Shown piece after piece: positions 53,668 through 62,828 of a DNA stretch of 64,000 bases; the first letter of the stretch is position 1, and each line of letters opens with the position of its first letter. The notes under the pieces are model-generated. The model searched no databases. It saw nothing but the letters and a program-made list of their open reading frames with translations, and had not been told where the DNA came from. Both the position numbers and the translations under genes were made by a program. The DNA comes from Deltaproteobacteria bacterium. Lineage in GTDB: Bacteria > UBA10199 > GCA-002796325 > JACPFF01. The stretch is taken from NCBI GenBank assembly GCA_016210045.1, contig JACQUX010000009.1, forward strand, positions 129,730 through 193,729. Direction: 5' to 3'.

Positions 53668-54809
53668 GCCGCACCTCCCGTTGTTAATAGTTGCGCTGTC
53701 GCGCCGTGTTTGACTGCGCCGTCGTGCGTCAGTGCGGCGCCTTGGATGATTTCGTCGTCCCACGGCGGAGTGACGGTCTCTCCGTCCCGTTTGAAGAGCG
53801 CGACGAAGTGTTCCAGATTGCGCGCGTACATCGTGCTGGCGTGTTCCGCTAAGTCGCTCAGGATATGGAGCGGCCCGGCAATCCGCACGCCGTGCCGTTC
53901 GACCACTTGGTCCGGCACCGTGCACGCGCAGTTGCCGCCGCCTTCCGCCGCGAGGTCCACGATCACCGCCCCCGGCTTCATATGTGCCACCATCTCTTCG
54001 GTGACTAATCGTGGCGAGGGGCGGCCCGGGACTTGAGCGCACGCGATGACCACGTCGGCGTTGGCCACATGTTTCGCGACCACGGCCTCGGCCTGTTTCC
54101 GTTCGTCTTCATCTAGCTCCCGCGCGTAGCCGCCGATCGCTTCCGCGTCGAGCGGCAGATCGACAAAGCGCGCGCCGAGCGACTCGACTTGCTCTTTCGT
54201 GGCACGTCGCACATCGTACGCGCTGACCACGGCGCCGAGCCGACGCGCCGTGGCAATCGCCTGCAACCCCGCGACACCGGCGCCCAAAATCAGCGCTTGC
54301 GCGGGACGAATCGTGCCGGCGGCTGTGGTCAGCATTGGGAAAAACCGTTGAGAGAGGCTGGCGGCTAACAACACCGCGCGATAGCCACCGACTGTGGCTT
54401 GCGACGACAACACGTCCATCGATTGCGCCCGCGTGACGCGCGGGACCAAATCCATCGCGAAGCTGGTCACGCGTCGTTCACACGCCACCCGCACCGCATC
54501 GAGGTGTCGATGCGCGAACCATTGCCCCACGACCAGTGCACCGCTACGGACTTGTTGCAGCAGTTCCGACGTCGGCGGACCCACGGTCACGACAAGCGCC
54601 GCATCGCGCAGCACAGCGCCCGCATCGGGCAGCACCGTCGCACCGGCCGCCGCATAGGCCGCGTCGCTGAAATAGGCGCCCGCCCCGGCGCCCGCCTCCA
54701 CAGCGACCGCCCACCCCGCTTTGAGTAATCGCTTCACGCTATCCGGAACGATCGCCACGCGCCGTTCTCCCGGCTCCCGCTCCCGCAGCACTGCCACTTG
54801 TATGGTCAT
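53664..54809 (-). CDS. pntAA: NAD(P) transhydrogenase subunit alpha part 1 (NAD-binding)
   Basis: 381 aa, related to alanine dehydrogenase: ERRVAIVPDSVKRLLKAGW, LILGAGVAGLQAIATARRLGA (Rossmann), ACAQVPGRPSPRLVTEEMV. Soluble domain I that binds NAD(H). First gene of the three-subunit operon pntAA-pntAB-pntB, all overlapping. ATG at 54809 (MTIQVAVLRERE); the frame upstream to 55019 has no family similarity. Confidence 0.95.
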   Translation of the reverse strand: MTIQVAVLREREPGERRVAIVPDSVKRLLKAGWAVAVEAGAGAGAYFSDAAYAAAGATVLPDAGAVLRDAALVVTVGPPTSELLQQVRSGALVVGQWFAHRHLDAVRVACERRVTSFAMDLVPRVTRAQSMDVLSSQATVGGYRAVLLAASLSQRFFPMLTTAAGTIRPAQALILGAGVAGLQAIATARRLGAVVSAYDVRRATKEQVESLGARFVDLPLDAEAIGGYARELDEDERKQAEAVVAKHVANADVVIACAQVPGRPSPRLVTEEMVAHMKPGAVIVDLAAEGGGNCACTVPDQVVERHGVRIAGPLHILSDLAEHASTMYARNLEHFVALFKRDGETVTPPWDDEIIQGAALTHDGAVKHGATAQLLTTGGAA

Positions 54810-54935
54810 ACGTCGCACTCCGTCGTTGTGATCACGCCTCAACCCGTCAGAACGTGCCCCCTTGGCATATTCATAGAAACACTGCACATGATGCCAGACA
54901 GTTCGCTCGCGCCGGCAAAGCCGGATGCTCGCTAA

Positions 54936-54969
54936 AGTCAGGGGGAAGATACCGCTCTCCCCCCTGACT
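54936..54969. other. Hairpin AGTCAGGGGG / CCCCCTGACT
   Basis: Ten-base perfect stem with a 14-base loop in the divergent gap between pntAA and uppP. A second small hairpin, CCGGC-aaa-GCCGG, lies at 54912-54924. No T-run follows, so terminator function is doubtful. The gap 54810-55179 holds these, the family D repeat and no gene. Confidence 0.5.
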
Positions 54970-55063
54970 ACCCCCCATCTGCAAAAAAACCTCAGCCCCC
55001 CTACCAACAATCCCCCCACAACTCAAACCCTTCTTACGCCAACTTCCCCCTAATACATCCGAG

Positions 55064-55120
55064 TGGGGACAGGTACCTTCGGATGTATATTTGGCGGACA
55101 TTTGAAGGTACCTGTCCCCA
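55064..55120. repeat. REP-like palindrome family D, copy 2 (GGGGACAGGTACC)
   Basis: TGGGGACAGGTACCTTC (55064-55080) and its reverse complement (55104-55120). Each half is also enclosed by its own unique pair: TACATCC/GGATGTA (55054-55087) and ATTTGAA/TTCAAAT (about 55101-55127), so it can fold either as one long hairpin or as two. Same core as 22032-22104. Confidence 0.8.
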
Positions 55121-55179
55121 TTCAAATGAACTTGCGCACTTGCCGCCACTCCGCACTTCTGCCATAAGACGCCGCCACG

Positions 55180-56013
55180 ATGCTGCTGCTTGCCCTACTC
55201 CAAGCCACCGTCCTCGGCATTGTCGAGGGGATCACGGAATTTCTTCCGATCTCTTCCACCGGTCACTTGATCGTGGCGGGACGGTTGGTCGGTTTTGAAG
55301 ATCCGAACTTCGAGATCTTCATCCAGTTCGGCGCCATCTGCGCCGTCCTCGTGATGTATCGCCGCGACCTGTGGCAACGGCTCTGCACCGGGCTGCGCGG
55401 CGGACCGAATGGCCTCGTACTCTGGAACGTGGTCCTCGCGTTCCTCCCCGCCGCAGTGTTGGGACTGCTGTTTCATCATCACATTAAACACTACCTCTTC
55501 AATCCGTTCACCGTCGCGCTCGCGCTGATCGTCGGTGGGCTCGCAATCATCGCGCTGGAACGGCGCGGCCTGGCGGCCCAAACCCATGACCTCGACACCA
55601 TGACCGCCCGCCAAGCCCTCGCCGTCGGGATCGGCCAAGTCCTGGCGATGTGGCCCGGCTTCTCCCGCGCCGCGGCCTCGATCCTCGGCGGCATGGTTGC
55701 CGGCTGCGACCGCCGCACCGCGACGCTCTTTTCGTTTTATCTCGCGATCCCCACCATGCTCGGCGCCACGGTCGTCGCGCTCGCTTCCGCCGGAGGCGGA
55801 CCCGCCTCTGGCGGGGGGGCCACCGACCAACTCGCGCTCGCCGCGCAACTCCCCACATACACCGTCGGCTTCGTCGTCTCGTTCGGCATCGCATGGCTCG
55901 CGATTCGCGGACTGCTCCGCTACATCGCCCATCACGACTTCACCGCGTTCGGCAAATATCGCATTGGACTTGGAGCCGCGCTCCTCCTCATGCTATGGGC
56001 GGGGTGGTTATGA
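55180..56013 (+). CDS. uppP: Undecaprenyl-diphosphatase
   Basis: 277 aa polytopic inner-membrane enzyme. The active-site segment IVEGITEFLPISSTGHLI is intact, and GMWPGFSRAAASILGG-like sequence (MWPGFSRAAASILGGM) supplies the second motif. Recycles undecaprenyl diphosphate for peptidoglycan and confers bacitracin resistance. A small palindromic insert (55787-55818) encodes SAGGGPASGGGA in a loop before a late membrane segment. Confidence 0.95.
   Translation: MLLLALLQATVLGIVEGITEFLPISSTGHLIVAGRLVGFEDPNFEIFIQFGAICAVLVMYRRDLWQRLCTGLRGGPNGLVLWNVVLAFLPAAVLGLLFHHHIKHYLFNPFTVALALIVGGLAIIALERRGLAAQTHDLDTMTARQALAVGIGQVLAMWPGFSRAAASILGGMVAGCDRRTATLFSFYLAIPTMLGATVVALASAGGGPASGGGATDQLALAAQLPTYTVGFVVSFGIAWLAIRGLLRYIAHHDFTAFGKYRIGLGAALLLMLWAGWL
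55787..55818. repeat. In-frame 32-bp palindrome inside uppP
   Basis: TCCGCCGGAGGCGGACCCGC followed by CTCTGGCGGGGG; matches the insert at 62047-62078 of the ccoO-ccoP gene at 28 of 32 or more positions and in the same reading frame (S-A-x-G-G-P-A-x-G-G-G). Confidence 0.75.
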
Positions 56014-56975
56014 TCCGTTGTACGATGTATGTCGACGGCGTGATGCGGGAAGATATCCCGCTGGCCGAGATCAGCGAGATTATCCCCGATCCAAAGAATC
56101 AGGTCTGGCTCGACCTGGAAGGCGAATCGGTCGACCAGATCGCGCTGCTGCGTGAGGAATTCGGCTTTCACGAGCTCTCGCTCGAAGACTGTTTCAAGGC
56201 CGGCCAACGCGCCAAGATCGACGAATATCCTGGTTACTATTTTCTGGTCTTCTATTCGCCGGCGCTGCGCAGCGACGACGGCGACATCGACGCCCACGAA
56301 CTGCACTGCTTCGTCGGCAGCAATTACGTCGTCACGACGCACCGCCATCCGATGCCGGCGCTGCGCCTAGCCCACCAACGTTGGTCGCAAAATCCGGCAA
56401 TGCTCAATCAAGGCGTCGGGTTCCTGGTCTACACGATCATGGACGCGATCATCGACGAGTACTTTCCGCTGCTGGACCACTTGAACGATTCCATCGAAGC
56501 GCTCGAAGATCGCGTCCTCGACGGCGATCCGGAAGCCACGTTGAAGGAAATTTTTCGCCTCAAAAAAAATCTCCTGTTCGCGCGTCGCATCCTCGCGCCG
56601 AAGCGCGATATTTTTAATATCCTGGCGCGCCGCGATCAACCGCTCTTTTCGCCGCAGACCCAATTTTACCTCCGCGACGTCTACGACCACTTGATCCGCC
56701 TGTTGGAACAAGTCGACACGCAACGCGACATGGTCGCAAGTCTGCGCGAGGCCTCGATCTCGATGATCTCCAATCGGCTCAATTCGGTGATGAAGACACT
56801 CACGGTCATCGCTACGGTCCTGATGACCCTGAGCCTGATTGCCGGGATCTACGGAATGAACTTCGACTTCATGCCGGAACTCCACTGGCACTGGGGTTAT
56901 CCGGCCGTGCTCGGAATGATGGCCGTCAGCGGCATCGCGATGGTCTCGTATTTTCGTCGGCGCAAGTGGTTTTGA
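56010..56975 (+). CDS. corA: CorA family Mg2+/Co2+ transporter
   Basis: 321 aa. Large cytoplasmic domain, then two C-terminal membrane segments with the selectivity motif YGMNFDFMPEL between them and a basic tail (FRRRKWF). ATG at 56010 overlaps the uppP stop by four bases (ATGA); the frame starting at 55650 runs out of frame inside uppP and is rejected. Forms a pentameric inner-membrane channel. Confidence 0.95.
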   Translation: MIRCTMYVDGVMREDIPLAEISEIIPDPKNQVWLDLEGESVDQIALLREEFGFHELSLEDCFKAGQRAKIDEYPGYYFLVFYSPALRSDDGDIDAHELHCFVGSNYVVTTHRHPMPALRLAHQRWSQNPAMLNQGVGFLVYTIMDAIIDEYFPLLDHLNDSIEALEDRVLDGDPEATLKEIFRLKKNLLFARRILAPKRDIFNILARRDQPLFSPQTQFYLRDVYDHLIRLLEQVDTQRDMVASLREASISMISNRLNSVMKTLTVIATVLMTLSLIAGIYGMNFDFMPELHWHWGYPAVLGMMAVSGIAMVSYFRRRKWF

Positions 56976-57011
56976 AAAGACGTGGCTGGTGAACGGACCA
57001 CAAGGCACCAA

Positions 57012-59816
57012 TCACCGATTCGCCATCTGCAACTGTGCCGGATCCGCGTGATCTTCCCACTCGATCACGACCCCGTTCCGACGGCCCCATTCCGCAACCG
57101 TCGACTGCTGATCCATCCAGCTATCATCGAGCGCCACGCCTGCGGCGCGCCGCTGCGCATTCAACGCCCAAGTAATGACCATGCGCTCCGCACGGCCCGG
57201 ACGCGCGGGAAAATAACGCACGCGGGAGCGGCCGGTCGCGTGAATCACGTCGTGCAGATAACTGTCGGTCAACGGATCGTAAAATGGCGTTTTGCCCAAT
57301 GCACGATGAAAATTCGATCGTTCGTACGTTCTGGCATTCGCGCGAATGACCTCCAAGTCGCCGCCACTCATTACGCGCGGGATCTCGTGCGACGGAAAAA
57401 TATTGAACGTTCGTTCTTCCGGCAACACCGCGGCCGGCTGCAAGATCGTCATCTTCGCCTCACCGCCCTGCCACAAGTCCGCCCACTGACGGGGACGCTG
57501 CGGCCGTTCCGGATGGGTGTGTCCCAGCCAAAAAAATTCGCCCCCTTCGCCGGAGACCGAAGCCGGATCGCCGGCGGAGAGGCGGAACTGCAGCCGTGGC
57601 AGCGCGCCAGTCGTATCCACCCACAGCGTTAATCCCACTTCGCGATAACAGCCGCCTTCCCCGATCGCCTCGATCGCCCGCGCGGCATTAGTATACGCAG
57701 TCACCGCATCGGCCGCCTCGACATCTAGATGAAAGAACGGACCGAAGAAGGCCTTCAGTACTGCTCGTTTTTCAACCGGACGCGCCGTTGCCCAAAATTT
57801 ATGGAATTGCGGATCGTCGTGCGTCAACACGGACCTACGCAGCGACTGCACCGCGTCGTCGTACATGCGGCGCATTTCCTCGTCGGAAAAATCGATGGTG
57901 AGGCGTGGATCGGCCTGGAGCGGCGCCACGAAGGTCGGGAAATACTGCGCCAAGATTCCCAACGTGACCCGCACCTGCTCCGGCCGCAAACCGGGGAGTG
58001 GGTCACGACCGCGCTGTTGGCGGATGATCATCACGGCCAGCCGAAAATGCGCCTCATCGGTCGAAGCACTGGCATGGAGCGATTCGCCGGTGTACGGATT
58101 GCGCCGACTGTGTTGCCAATATTGCGCGGCGCAATGCCGCTCCGCAAACGCAATTACGGCGCGCATCACTTTTTCAACGGCCTCCCGTAGCCGACCCTCG
58201 CGAGTAATCTCGCGCAAATAGACCGGATGCCCCGCAAAGAATTGGGAGACGAGTTCCTCTACGCCTTCCTCCGGCTGCCAACCGGGTTGCGGCCCGGCCA
58301 ACGCGGCCGCTTGCTGAATGGCTTGCCGCATTTGAGCTTTGATCACATCCCACCCTCGTTCCAACACCGCAGCCGGCAACAGAGCGGCCGGAAGTTCTAC
58401 ACCAGGCTCGAACGTACTGATGGCCGAGGAGCTCGGTTGGCGAGCCTCCAACAAGGCCTTCGCCTTCGCGCGTAACCAAAGTGGGAGATCGAAATAAGAG
58501 CCCTGCGACGCACCAACCGAGGGAAACAACCGCCGCAACACGCGCAGCACGTCGCTGCGCTCCACCGCATGCCCATTGCCCGGCACTTGCCGGTGCGGCC
58601 AATCTTGGAGCGCCGCAATCACCCCCGCCCCGTCACGCGCGGCCTCTACTTCGGCACGCAACACGGCGAAGGCATCCGGTGCCTGCTGAAATCGCTCGCC
58701 GGCCCGCCGCAGTTGGGCCTCACGCAGCCGCAGCGCCGCCGCGTGTAAACCCATCCCTTTCGGCAAATGCGTCGCCGCCGCCTCGCCACCGCTCAGATAG
58801 GCCCGCAGATCCGCCAGCACCATCGCACGCGAACGCTTGACGGAATACGTGGCATGTTGAATCGGCCATTGCGCCAGCGGCAGCGCTGCCACCAGATGGA
58901 CGACATGTTCGGCCACATCGGTTGGCGGGGACTCCACATATTGTCGCAACGTCTCGGCCGCAGATTCCAACTGGGCAGCCAGTTCAAAAACTGCTGCCCC
59001 GTCGACGCCAAATTCGGCCAAGCGATCCCGAACCGCACGAAATTCGCTCAATGCCTCGCGCCAATCGATCGGCGGTCGGAGCAATGCCCGCAGATCGCAC
59101 TCCCGAGTCAGTTGTCGATCGATCGGGCCGAAGACGAGCCAACGGAGACGTTCGGTAAAATCGTGCAGCCGCTGCGCGCAGACGTAGCGCAACAGCGGCG
59201 AAACGCTGACAAAGAGCGGCGCACTCGCCCCGTCAGCTGAGCGCTGGAGATACGCGAGCAGCTTGGAATAATTGGCGAGATTGTCGTCCCGCAATACATG
59301 CAAGAGATCCGGCAATGTCGCGGCTCGCGCCACCAGATGGTTGCGCGGCCGATCCCCGAATCGCTCGACATACGCGGCCTCGCGCCCCACTAGTTCGCCA
59401 GTGGCGGGGGCAATGCCCGCATCGATCAAATGGAGCGCCAACGCGTCGTGCTGGTCCGGCGAAATGCCTGCGTCTCGCAGCGCGGCCACGTGAGCGACGA
59501 TCCGCGCCTCGCGCCCCATATCCGAGGGCGGAGCATCCAGCTCCGCCTGCAGGCGAAACAGGGCCAGATCAATCGAGTTCGGTTCCCCGCCCCCACCCTG
59601 CACCGCCCCTAAGACCGGCTCCACGGATGGACGCGAGAACAATCCATGCCGGATATCACGATGCGCCGCCGAGACGCAGACCCGCGTGGGCTCCGCCGCG
59701 AGCCCACTGGGCACGCCATGATGGGGCTTTGCTGGCGATACGCGCCCGCTCGCCATCGGCTCCGGACGAGGAGTCGCCGGTCGAGCACGCCGCCGCACGC
59801 CGCTGGGAGAAGTCAT
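57012..59816 (-). CDS. Large hypothetical protein (934 aa) with a C-terminal HTHP...SGGD region
   Basis: ATG at 59816 (MTSPSGVRRRARP) has AAGGTG five bases upstream; the longer frame to 59975 reads through a repeat. The first ~110 residues are Pro/Arg-rich and disordered; the middle ~550 residues are helix-rich with no recognised family; near the C-terminus GEFFWLGHTHPERPQ is followed ~45 residues later by MSGGDLEVI. HxHP and Sx2D are elements of the JAMM/MPN metalloprotease motif (with a longer spacer than usual), so a peptidase-like C-terminal domain is possible but unproven. No signal peptide. It converges with corA. Confidence 0.65.
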   Translation of the reverse strand: MTSPSGVRRRARPATPRPEPMASGRVSPAKPHHGVPSGLAAEPTRVCVSAAHRDIRHGLFSRPSVEPVLGAVQGGGGEPNSIDLALFRLQAELDAPPSDMGREARIVAHVAALRDAGISPDQHDALALHLIDAGIAPATGELVGREAAYVERFGDRPRNHLVARAATLPDLLHVLRDDNLANYSKLLAYLQRSADGASAPLFVSVSPLLRYVCAQRLHDFTERLRWLVFGPIDRQLTRECDLRALLRPPIDWREALSEFRAVRDRLAEFGVDGAAVFELAAQLESAAETLRQYVESPPTDVAEHVVHLVAALPLAQWPIQHATYSVKRSRAMVLADLRAYLSGGEAAATHLPKGMGLHAAALRLREAQLRRAGERFQQAPDAFAVLRAEVEAARDGAGVIAALQDWPHRQVPGNGHAVERSDVLRVLRRLFPSVGASQGSYFDLPLWLRAKAKALLEARQPSSSAISTFEPGVELPAALLPAAVLERGWDVIKAQMRQAIQQAAALAGPQPGWQPEEGVEELVSQFFAGHPVYLREITREGRLREAVEKVMRAVIAFAERHCAAQYWQHSRRNPYTGESLHASASTDEAHFRLAVMIIRQQRGRDPLPGLRPEQVRVTLGILAQYFPTFVAPLQADPRLTIDFSDEEMRRMYDDAVQSLRRSVLTHDDPQFHKFWATARPVEKRAVLKAFFGPFFHLDVEAADAVTAYTNAARAIEAIGEGGCYREVGLTLWVDTTGALPRLQFRLSAGDPASVSGEGGEFFWLGHTHPERPQRPRQWADLWQGGEAKMTILQPAAVLPEERTFNIFPSHEIPRVMSGGDLEVIRANARTYERSNFHRALGKTPFYDPLTDSYLHDVIHATGRSRVRYFPARPGRAERMVITWALNAQRRAAGVALDDSWMDQQSTVAEWGRRNGVVIEWEDHADPAQLQMANR

Positions 59817-59901
59817 GGAACACCTTGGAACCGCACCACCCCTGATATAGTATCGGCTCGCCATCAAAAAAGTTGCCCGAGTAGGTTTGACTTCCTTATT
59901 T

Positions 59902-59951
59902 CCCCCTCGCCCCGACGGGGAGAGGGTCCCGCCGTAGGCGGGGGGTGAGGG
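59902..59951. repeat. CCCTC-type palindromic repeat
   Basis: CCCCCTCGCCCCGACGGGG, AGAGGGTCCCGCC, then GGCGGGGGGTGAGGG: two hairpins (CCCCGACGGGG and CCCGCCGTAGGCGGG) inside an outer CCCTC/GAGGG pair. This kind of repeat is widespread between genes in many bacteria. It lies between the 934-aa gene start and ccoN. Confidence 0.65.
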
Positions 59952-59977
59952 CCACACCCCCGGCCGAGACAACAATA

Positions 59978-59991
59978 TTGACTCCGATCAT
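59978..59991 (+). promoter_or_regulatory. Candidate FNR/CRP-type box upstream of ccoN
   Basis: TTGACTCCGATCAT matches the FNR consensus TTGAT-N4-ATCAA at 8 of 10 positions. Its centre lies 42 bases before the ccoN ATG, and a weak -10 (TTACAG, 60013-60018) follows. cbb3 operons are commonly FNR-activated. No ribosome-binding site precedes ccoN, so a leaderless mRNA with the box near -41.5 is conceivable. Confidence 0.35.
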
Positions 59992-60026
59992 ATGCACGGC
60001 CGCATCAAGCTGTTACAGCGCCCGCC

Positions 60027-61406
60027 ATGTCAACCCCTACCGCGTCGCCACCGCATGCGGTCGTCAATGGCGCCTTGGTCCGCTGGTACATCTATCTCGC
60101 ACTGCTCGGCATCATCGTCCCGCTCGGCTTCGCGTTGATCCTGGCCGCCAAATTTCTCTGGCCCGATTGGCTCGGCAATATCGCGTGGCTGCAATTCGGC
60201 CGCATTCGCGTCTTTCATACCAACGGCGTCATCTTCGGCTGGCTCGGGCTCTCGTTCTTCGCCATGCTGAATTACATCGTGCCGAAACTCGCCAATCGAC
60301 CGCTGCTCTCGGAACGACTGGCGTGGTGGACGTTGGGCGCCTATGCGATCGCGTTAGTCGTCGGCCTCGGCGCCATCCTCGGCGGCCAAATGCAGGCGAT
60401 CGAGTACGCCGAATTCCCGTGGTACGGAGACGTCCTCTTTGCGCTCGCGTTCGTGATGGCGGCAGTCAATTATATCGGCACCATCTTCCGCTCCACGGAA
60501 CGGCAACTCTACGTCAGCGCCTGGTACTTCCTGCTTTCACTCTCCTTTACCGTGCTCAACTACGTGATGGCGAACGTGATCGTTGCCTATGTGGCCCCGG
60601 GAGCCGCCGGCGCCGCGATCACCGGACTCTGGATTCACAACGCGGTCGGGCTATTCGTCACCCCGATGGGCGTCGGCATCGTCTACTTCATCCTGCCGGT
60701 CATGCTGAAAAAACCCATCTACAATCACCGCCTCTCGCTGCTCGGCTTCTGGACCCTCGCGTTTTTCTATCCGCTCGGCGGCTCGCACCATTACTTTTTC
60801 AGTCCGATCCCGCGCTGGGTCCAAGTCCTCGCGGTCCCGTTGACCGCCACATTGTTCGTGGTCGTCGTGACCGTCGTCTACAATTGGTTCATGACGTTAC
60901 GCGGGTCGTGGGGCCACGTTGCGCAATCGCCCGCACTCGCGTTCCTCGTCACCGGAATCTTCGCATATATGACCACCTGCACGCAGGGCCCATTTCACAC
61001 CTTTCTCACCGTCCAAAAAGTGATCCACTTCACCGATTGGGTCGTCGCCCATGCGCATCTCGCACTGTTCGGCGCGTTCACGTATTGGAACATCGGCGCG
61101 ATCCTCTACGTCTGGCCGAAAGTCACCGGCCGCGAGTTGGCGTCGGTGCGGCTGCAATGGTGGTCGTATTGGCTGCTCACGCTCGGTTTTTATGTCTGCT
61201 ATTTTATCCCGCTCACCGCCGCCGGCTTGTTGCAAGGCTACTATTGGCTCAGCGGCGCGCCGTTCGCGGATTCGGTGATCCACTCCGTCCCGTTCTGGGG
61301 CTTCCGCGCCCTCAGCGGCGTGTTCATCTACGTCGGGATGCTGCTCTTTAGTTGGGTGCTGTGGCAGACGCGGCGGCAACCGCTCCTGCAGGAGACACGC
61401 GCATGA
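60027..61406 (+). CDS. ccoN: cbb3-type cytochrome c oxidase subunit I
   Basis: 459 aa, about 12 membrane segments. Haem and copper histidines are visible in RVFHTNGVIFGWL, HNAVGLFVTPMGVGIVYFI, GGSHHYFFSPIP and VAHAHLALFGAFTYWN. Catalytic subunit of the high-affinity terminal oxidase that reduces oxygen at low concentration. Its TGA overlaps the next ATG (ATGA). Confidence 0.95.
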   Translation: MSTPTASPPHAVVNGALVRWYIYLALLGIIVPLGFALILAAKFLWPDWLGNIAWLQFGRIRVFHTNGVIFGWLGLSFFAMLNYIVPKLANRPLLSERLAWWTLGAYAIALVVGLGAILGGQMQAIEYAEFPWYGDVLFALAFVMAAVNYIGTIFRSTERQLYVSAWYFLLSLSFTVLNYVMANVIVAYVAPGAAGAAITGLWIHNAVGLFVTPMGVGIVYFILPVMLKKPIYNHRLSLLGFWTLAFFYPLGGSHHYFFSPIPRWVQVLAVPLTATLFVVVVTVVYNWFMTLRGSWGHVAQSPALAFLVTGIFAYMTTCTQGPFHTFLTVQKVIHFTDWVVAHAHLALFGAFTYWNIGAILYVWPKVTGRELASVRLQWWSYWLLTLGFYVCYFIPLTAAGLLQGYYWLSGAPFADSVIHSVPFWGFRALSGVFIYVGMLLFSWVLWQTRRQPLLQETRA

Positions 61407-62575
61407 AGTGGCTGGAGCGTTTTCAGACGATCTTGCTCGTCGCCGGCGTCGGCTTCTTCGTCGTGGCATTTCTCGGTATGGGCGTCGCGCCGTGGACGAC
61501 GTTGAAAGACCTGACGCCGCCCGCGGGCGTCGCCGAACGCACGCCGCAAGAAGAACACGGTCGCGAAATCTTCATGCACGAGGGCTGTTGGCACTGCCAT
61601 ACCCAATTCGTGCGGCCGATTGCCGGAGAACCGCTTCGCTACGGCCCAGTCTCCTTCGCGGCGGAATATCTCCGCGAAGTGCCGCAATTGTTCGGCACAC
61701 GGCGCGTCGGCCCGGACCTGGCCCGCGAGGCCGGCCAACGCCCCGACGATTGGCACTTGGCCCATTTCTACAATCCGCGCCACACCACGCCCTGGTCAAT
61801 CATGCCCGGATATCCCTGGCTCTTTGAAACGCGTGACGGCCGCGTCACACCCACCGACGACGCCAACGACTTAGTCGCGTACATGCAATCGATCGGGCGT
61901 GCGACCCAGCCCACGATCGCAGCGCGGGACGAGGCATATCGCGCCCAATTTGTCGTCGGCACCGGACCGGAGCGCACGCCGGAGACCACGGAACACGGAC
62001 ACACGCTGTTCGCACGCGAATGCCAAGGCTGCCACGGTCCCGCCTCCGCCGAAGGCGGACCCGCCTTCGGCGGGGGCGGCGGTGCGAGTGCCGCGCTCTT
62101 GCAACCACCCGCTGCGGATCTGACCGCAGTGCAACCGACCGCCGCGTACGTCTACCAAGTCTTGCATCTCGGCATCCCCGGCTCCTCGATGCCGTCGTTT
62201 CGCGACTATCGCAGCGACGATCTCTGGGCGATCGCGCACTATGTCCAGACGCTGGGCAAACCAGACAACGTTGCCATCCCGGAACTGAGCGAGGACGTCA
62301 TCGCTCAGGCGAAGGCCCAATTCGAGATGCTCTGCGCAGTCTGTCATGGAACCGCCGGCCACGGGGACGGCCCGGCCGGCCTGGCATTGCGGCCCGCGCC
62401 GCCCGATCTGCATGGCTTGCGACCATCCGAACCACGGATCCGCGAGGTGATAGAAAGCGGCGTCCCCGGCACCGCGATGGCCCCGTTTCCGCAAATCACA
62501 CCCAGTGAACGCCGGAGGATCGCGACCTACCTGCAGCGGCTGTGGCAAACCACTGCCACGGGATCCACTCCATGA
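61403..62575 (+). CDS. ccoO: Fused CcoO-CcoP, tri-haem cytochrome c subunit of cbb3 oxidase
   Basis: 390 aa. N-terminal membrane anchor (ILLVAGVGFFVVAFLGMGVAP), then the CcoO-type monohaem domain with CWHCH in HEGCWHCHTQFVRP and GPDLAREAGQRPDDWHLAHF, plus MPGYPW. A linker leads into two CcoP-like haem domains with CQGCH and CAVCH. CcoO and CcoP are normally separate proteins (one and two haems); here they are one chain. The linker region includes a palindromic insert giving SAEGGPAFGGGG directly after CHGPA. Electron donor side of the oxidase, on the periplasmic face. Confidence 0.9.
   Translation: MKWLERFQTILLVAGVGFFVVAFLGMGVAPWTTLKDLTPPAGVAERTPQEEHGREIFMHEGCWHCHTQFVRPIAGEPLRYGPVSFAAEYLREVPQLFGTRRVGPDLAREAGQRPDDWHLAHFYNPRHTTPWSIMPGYPWLFETRDGRVTPTDDANDLVAYMQSIGRATQPTIAARDEAYRAQFVVGTGPERTPETTEHGHTLFARECQGCHGPASAEGGPAFGGGGGASAALLQPPAADLTAVQPTAAYVYQVLHLGIPGSSMPSFRDYRSDDLWAIAHYVQTLGKPDNVAIPELSEDVIAQAKAQFEMLCAVCHGTAGHGDGPAGLALRPAPPDLHGLRPSEPRIREVIESGVPGTAMAPFPQITPSERRRIATYLQRLWQTTATGSTP
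62039..62078. repeat. In-frame palindrome inside ccoO-ccoP
   Basis: CCGCCTCCGCCGAAGGCGG then ACCCGCCTTCGGCGGGGGCGG. The 32-base centre is nearly identical to the insert in uppP (55787-55818), translated in the same frame, three residues after the second haem motif. Confidence 0.75.
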
Positions 62576-62820
62576 AGCACCACAGCCGCAGCATACTGAC
62601 GTTCAGCGCGCTCGCCATCACGCGCAGCGCGTGGGCCTGCCCGTTTTGTAACGTCGATGGGATGCTCTCTCGCGATTTCATCTTGGTCGTGATGGGAAGC
62701 GCCCTCACCGCCGCACTGATGTTCCTCGGCTGGTCGATCGCTCGCGGCCATTGGCACGACGCCGAGGCGATCAAATATCGCATCTTAGAACTCGACACGC
62801 TCACGACCGTACGAACGTAG
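62572..62820 (+). CDS. Small membrane protein after cbb3 genes (82 aa)
   Basis: ATG overlaps the ccoOP stop (ATGA). N-terminal signal-like segment ILTFSALAITRSAWA, then CPFCN (a CxxC), one membrane segment (FILVVMGSALTAALMFLGWSI) and a short charged tail. Position suggests an accessory or assembly role for the oxidase, for example copper handling through the CxxC; this is inferred only. Confidence 0.75.
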   Translation: MKHHSRSILTFSALAITRSAWACPFCNVDGMLSRDFILVVMGSALTAALMFLGWSIARGHWHDAEAIKYRILELDTLTTVRT

Positions 62821-62828
62821 GAGCGACC

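Noticed and set aside
54871-55149. 92-codon minus-strand frame between pntAA and uppP
   Set aside because: It is mostly translated repeat (hairpins and the GGGGACAGGTACC element).
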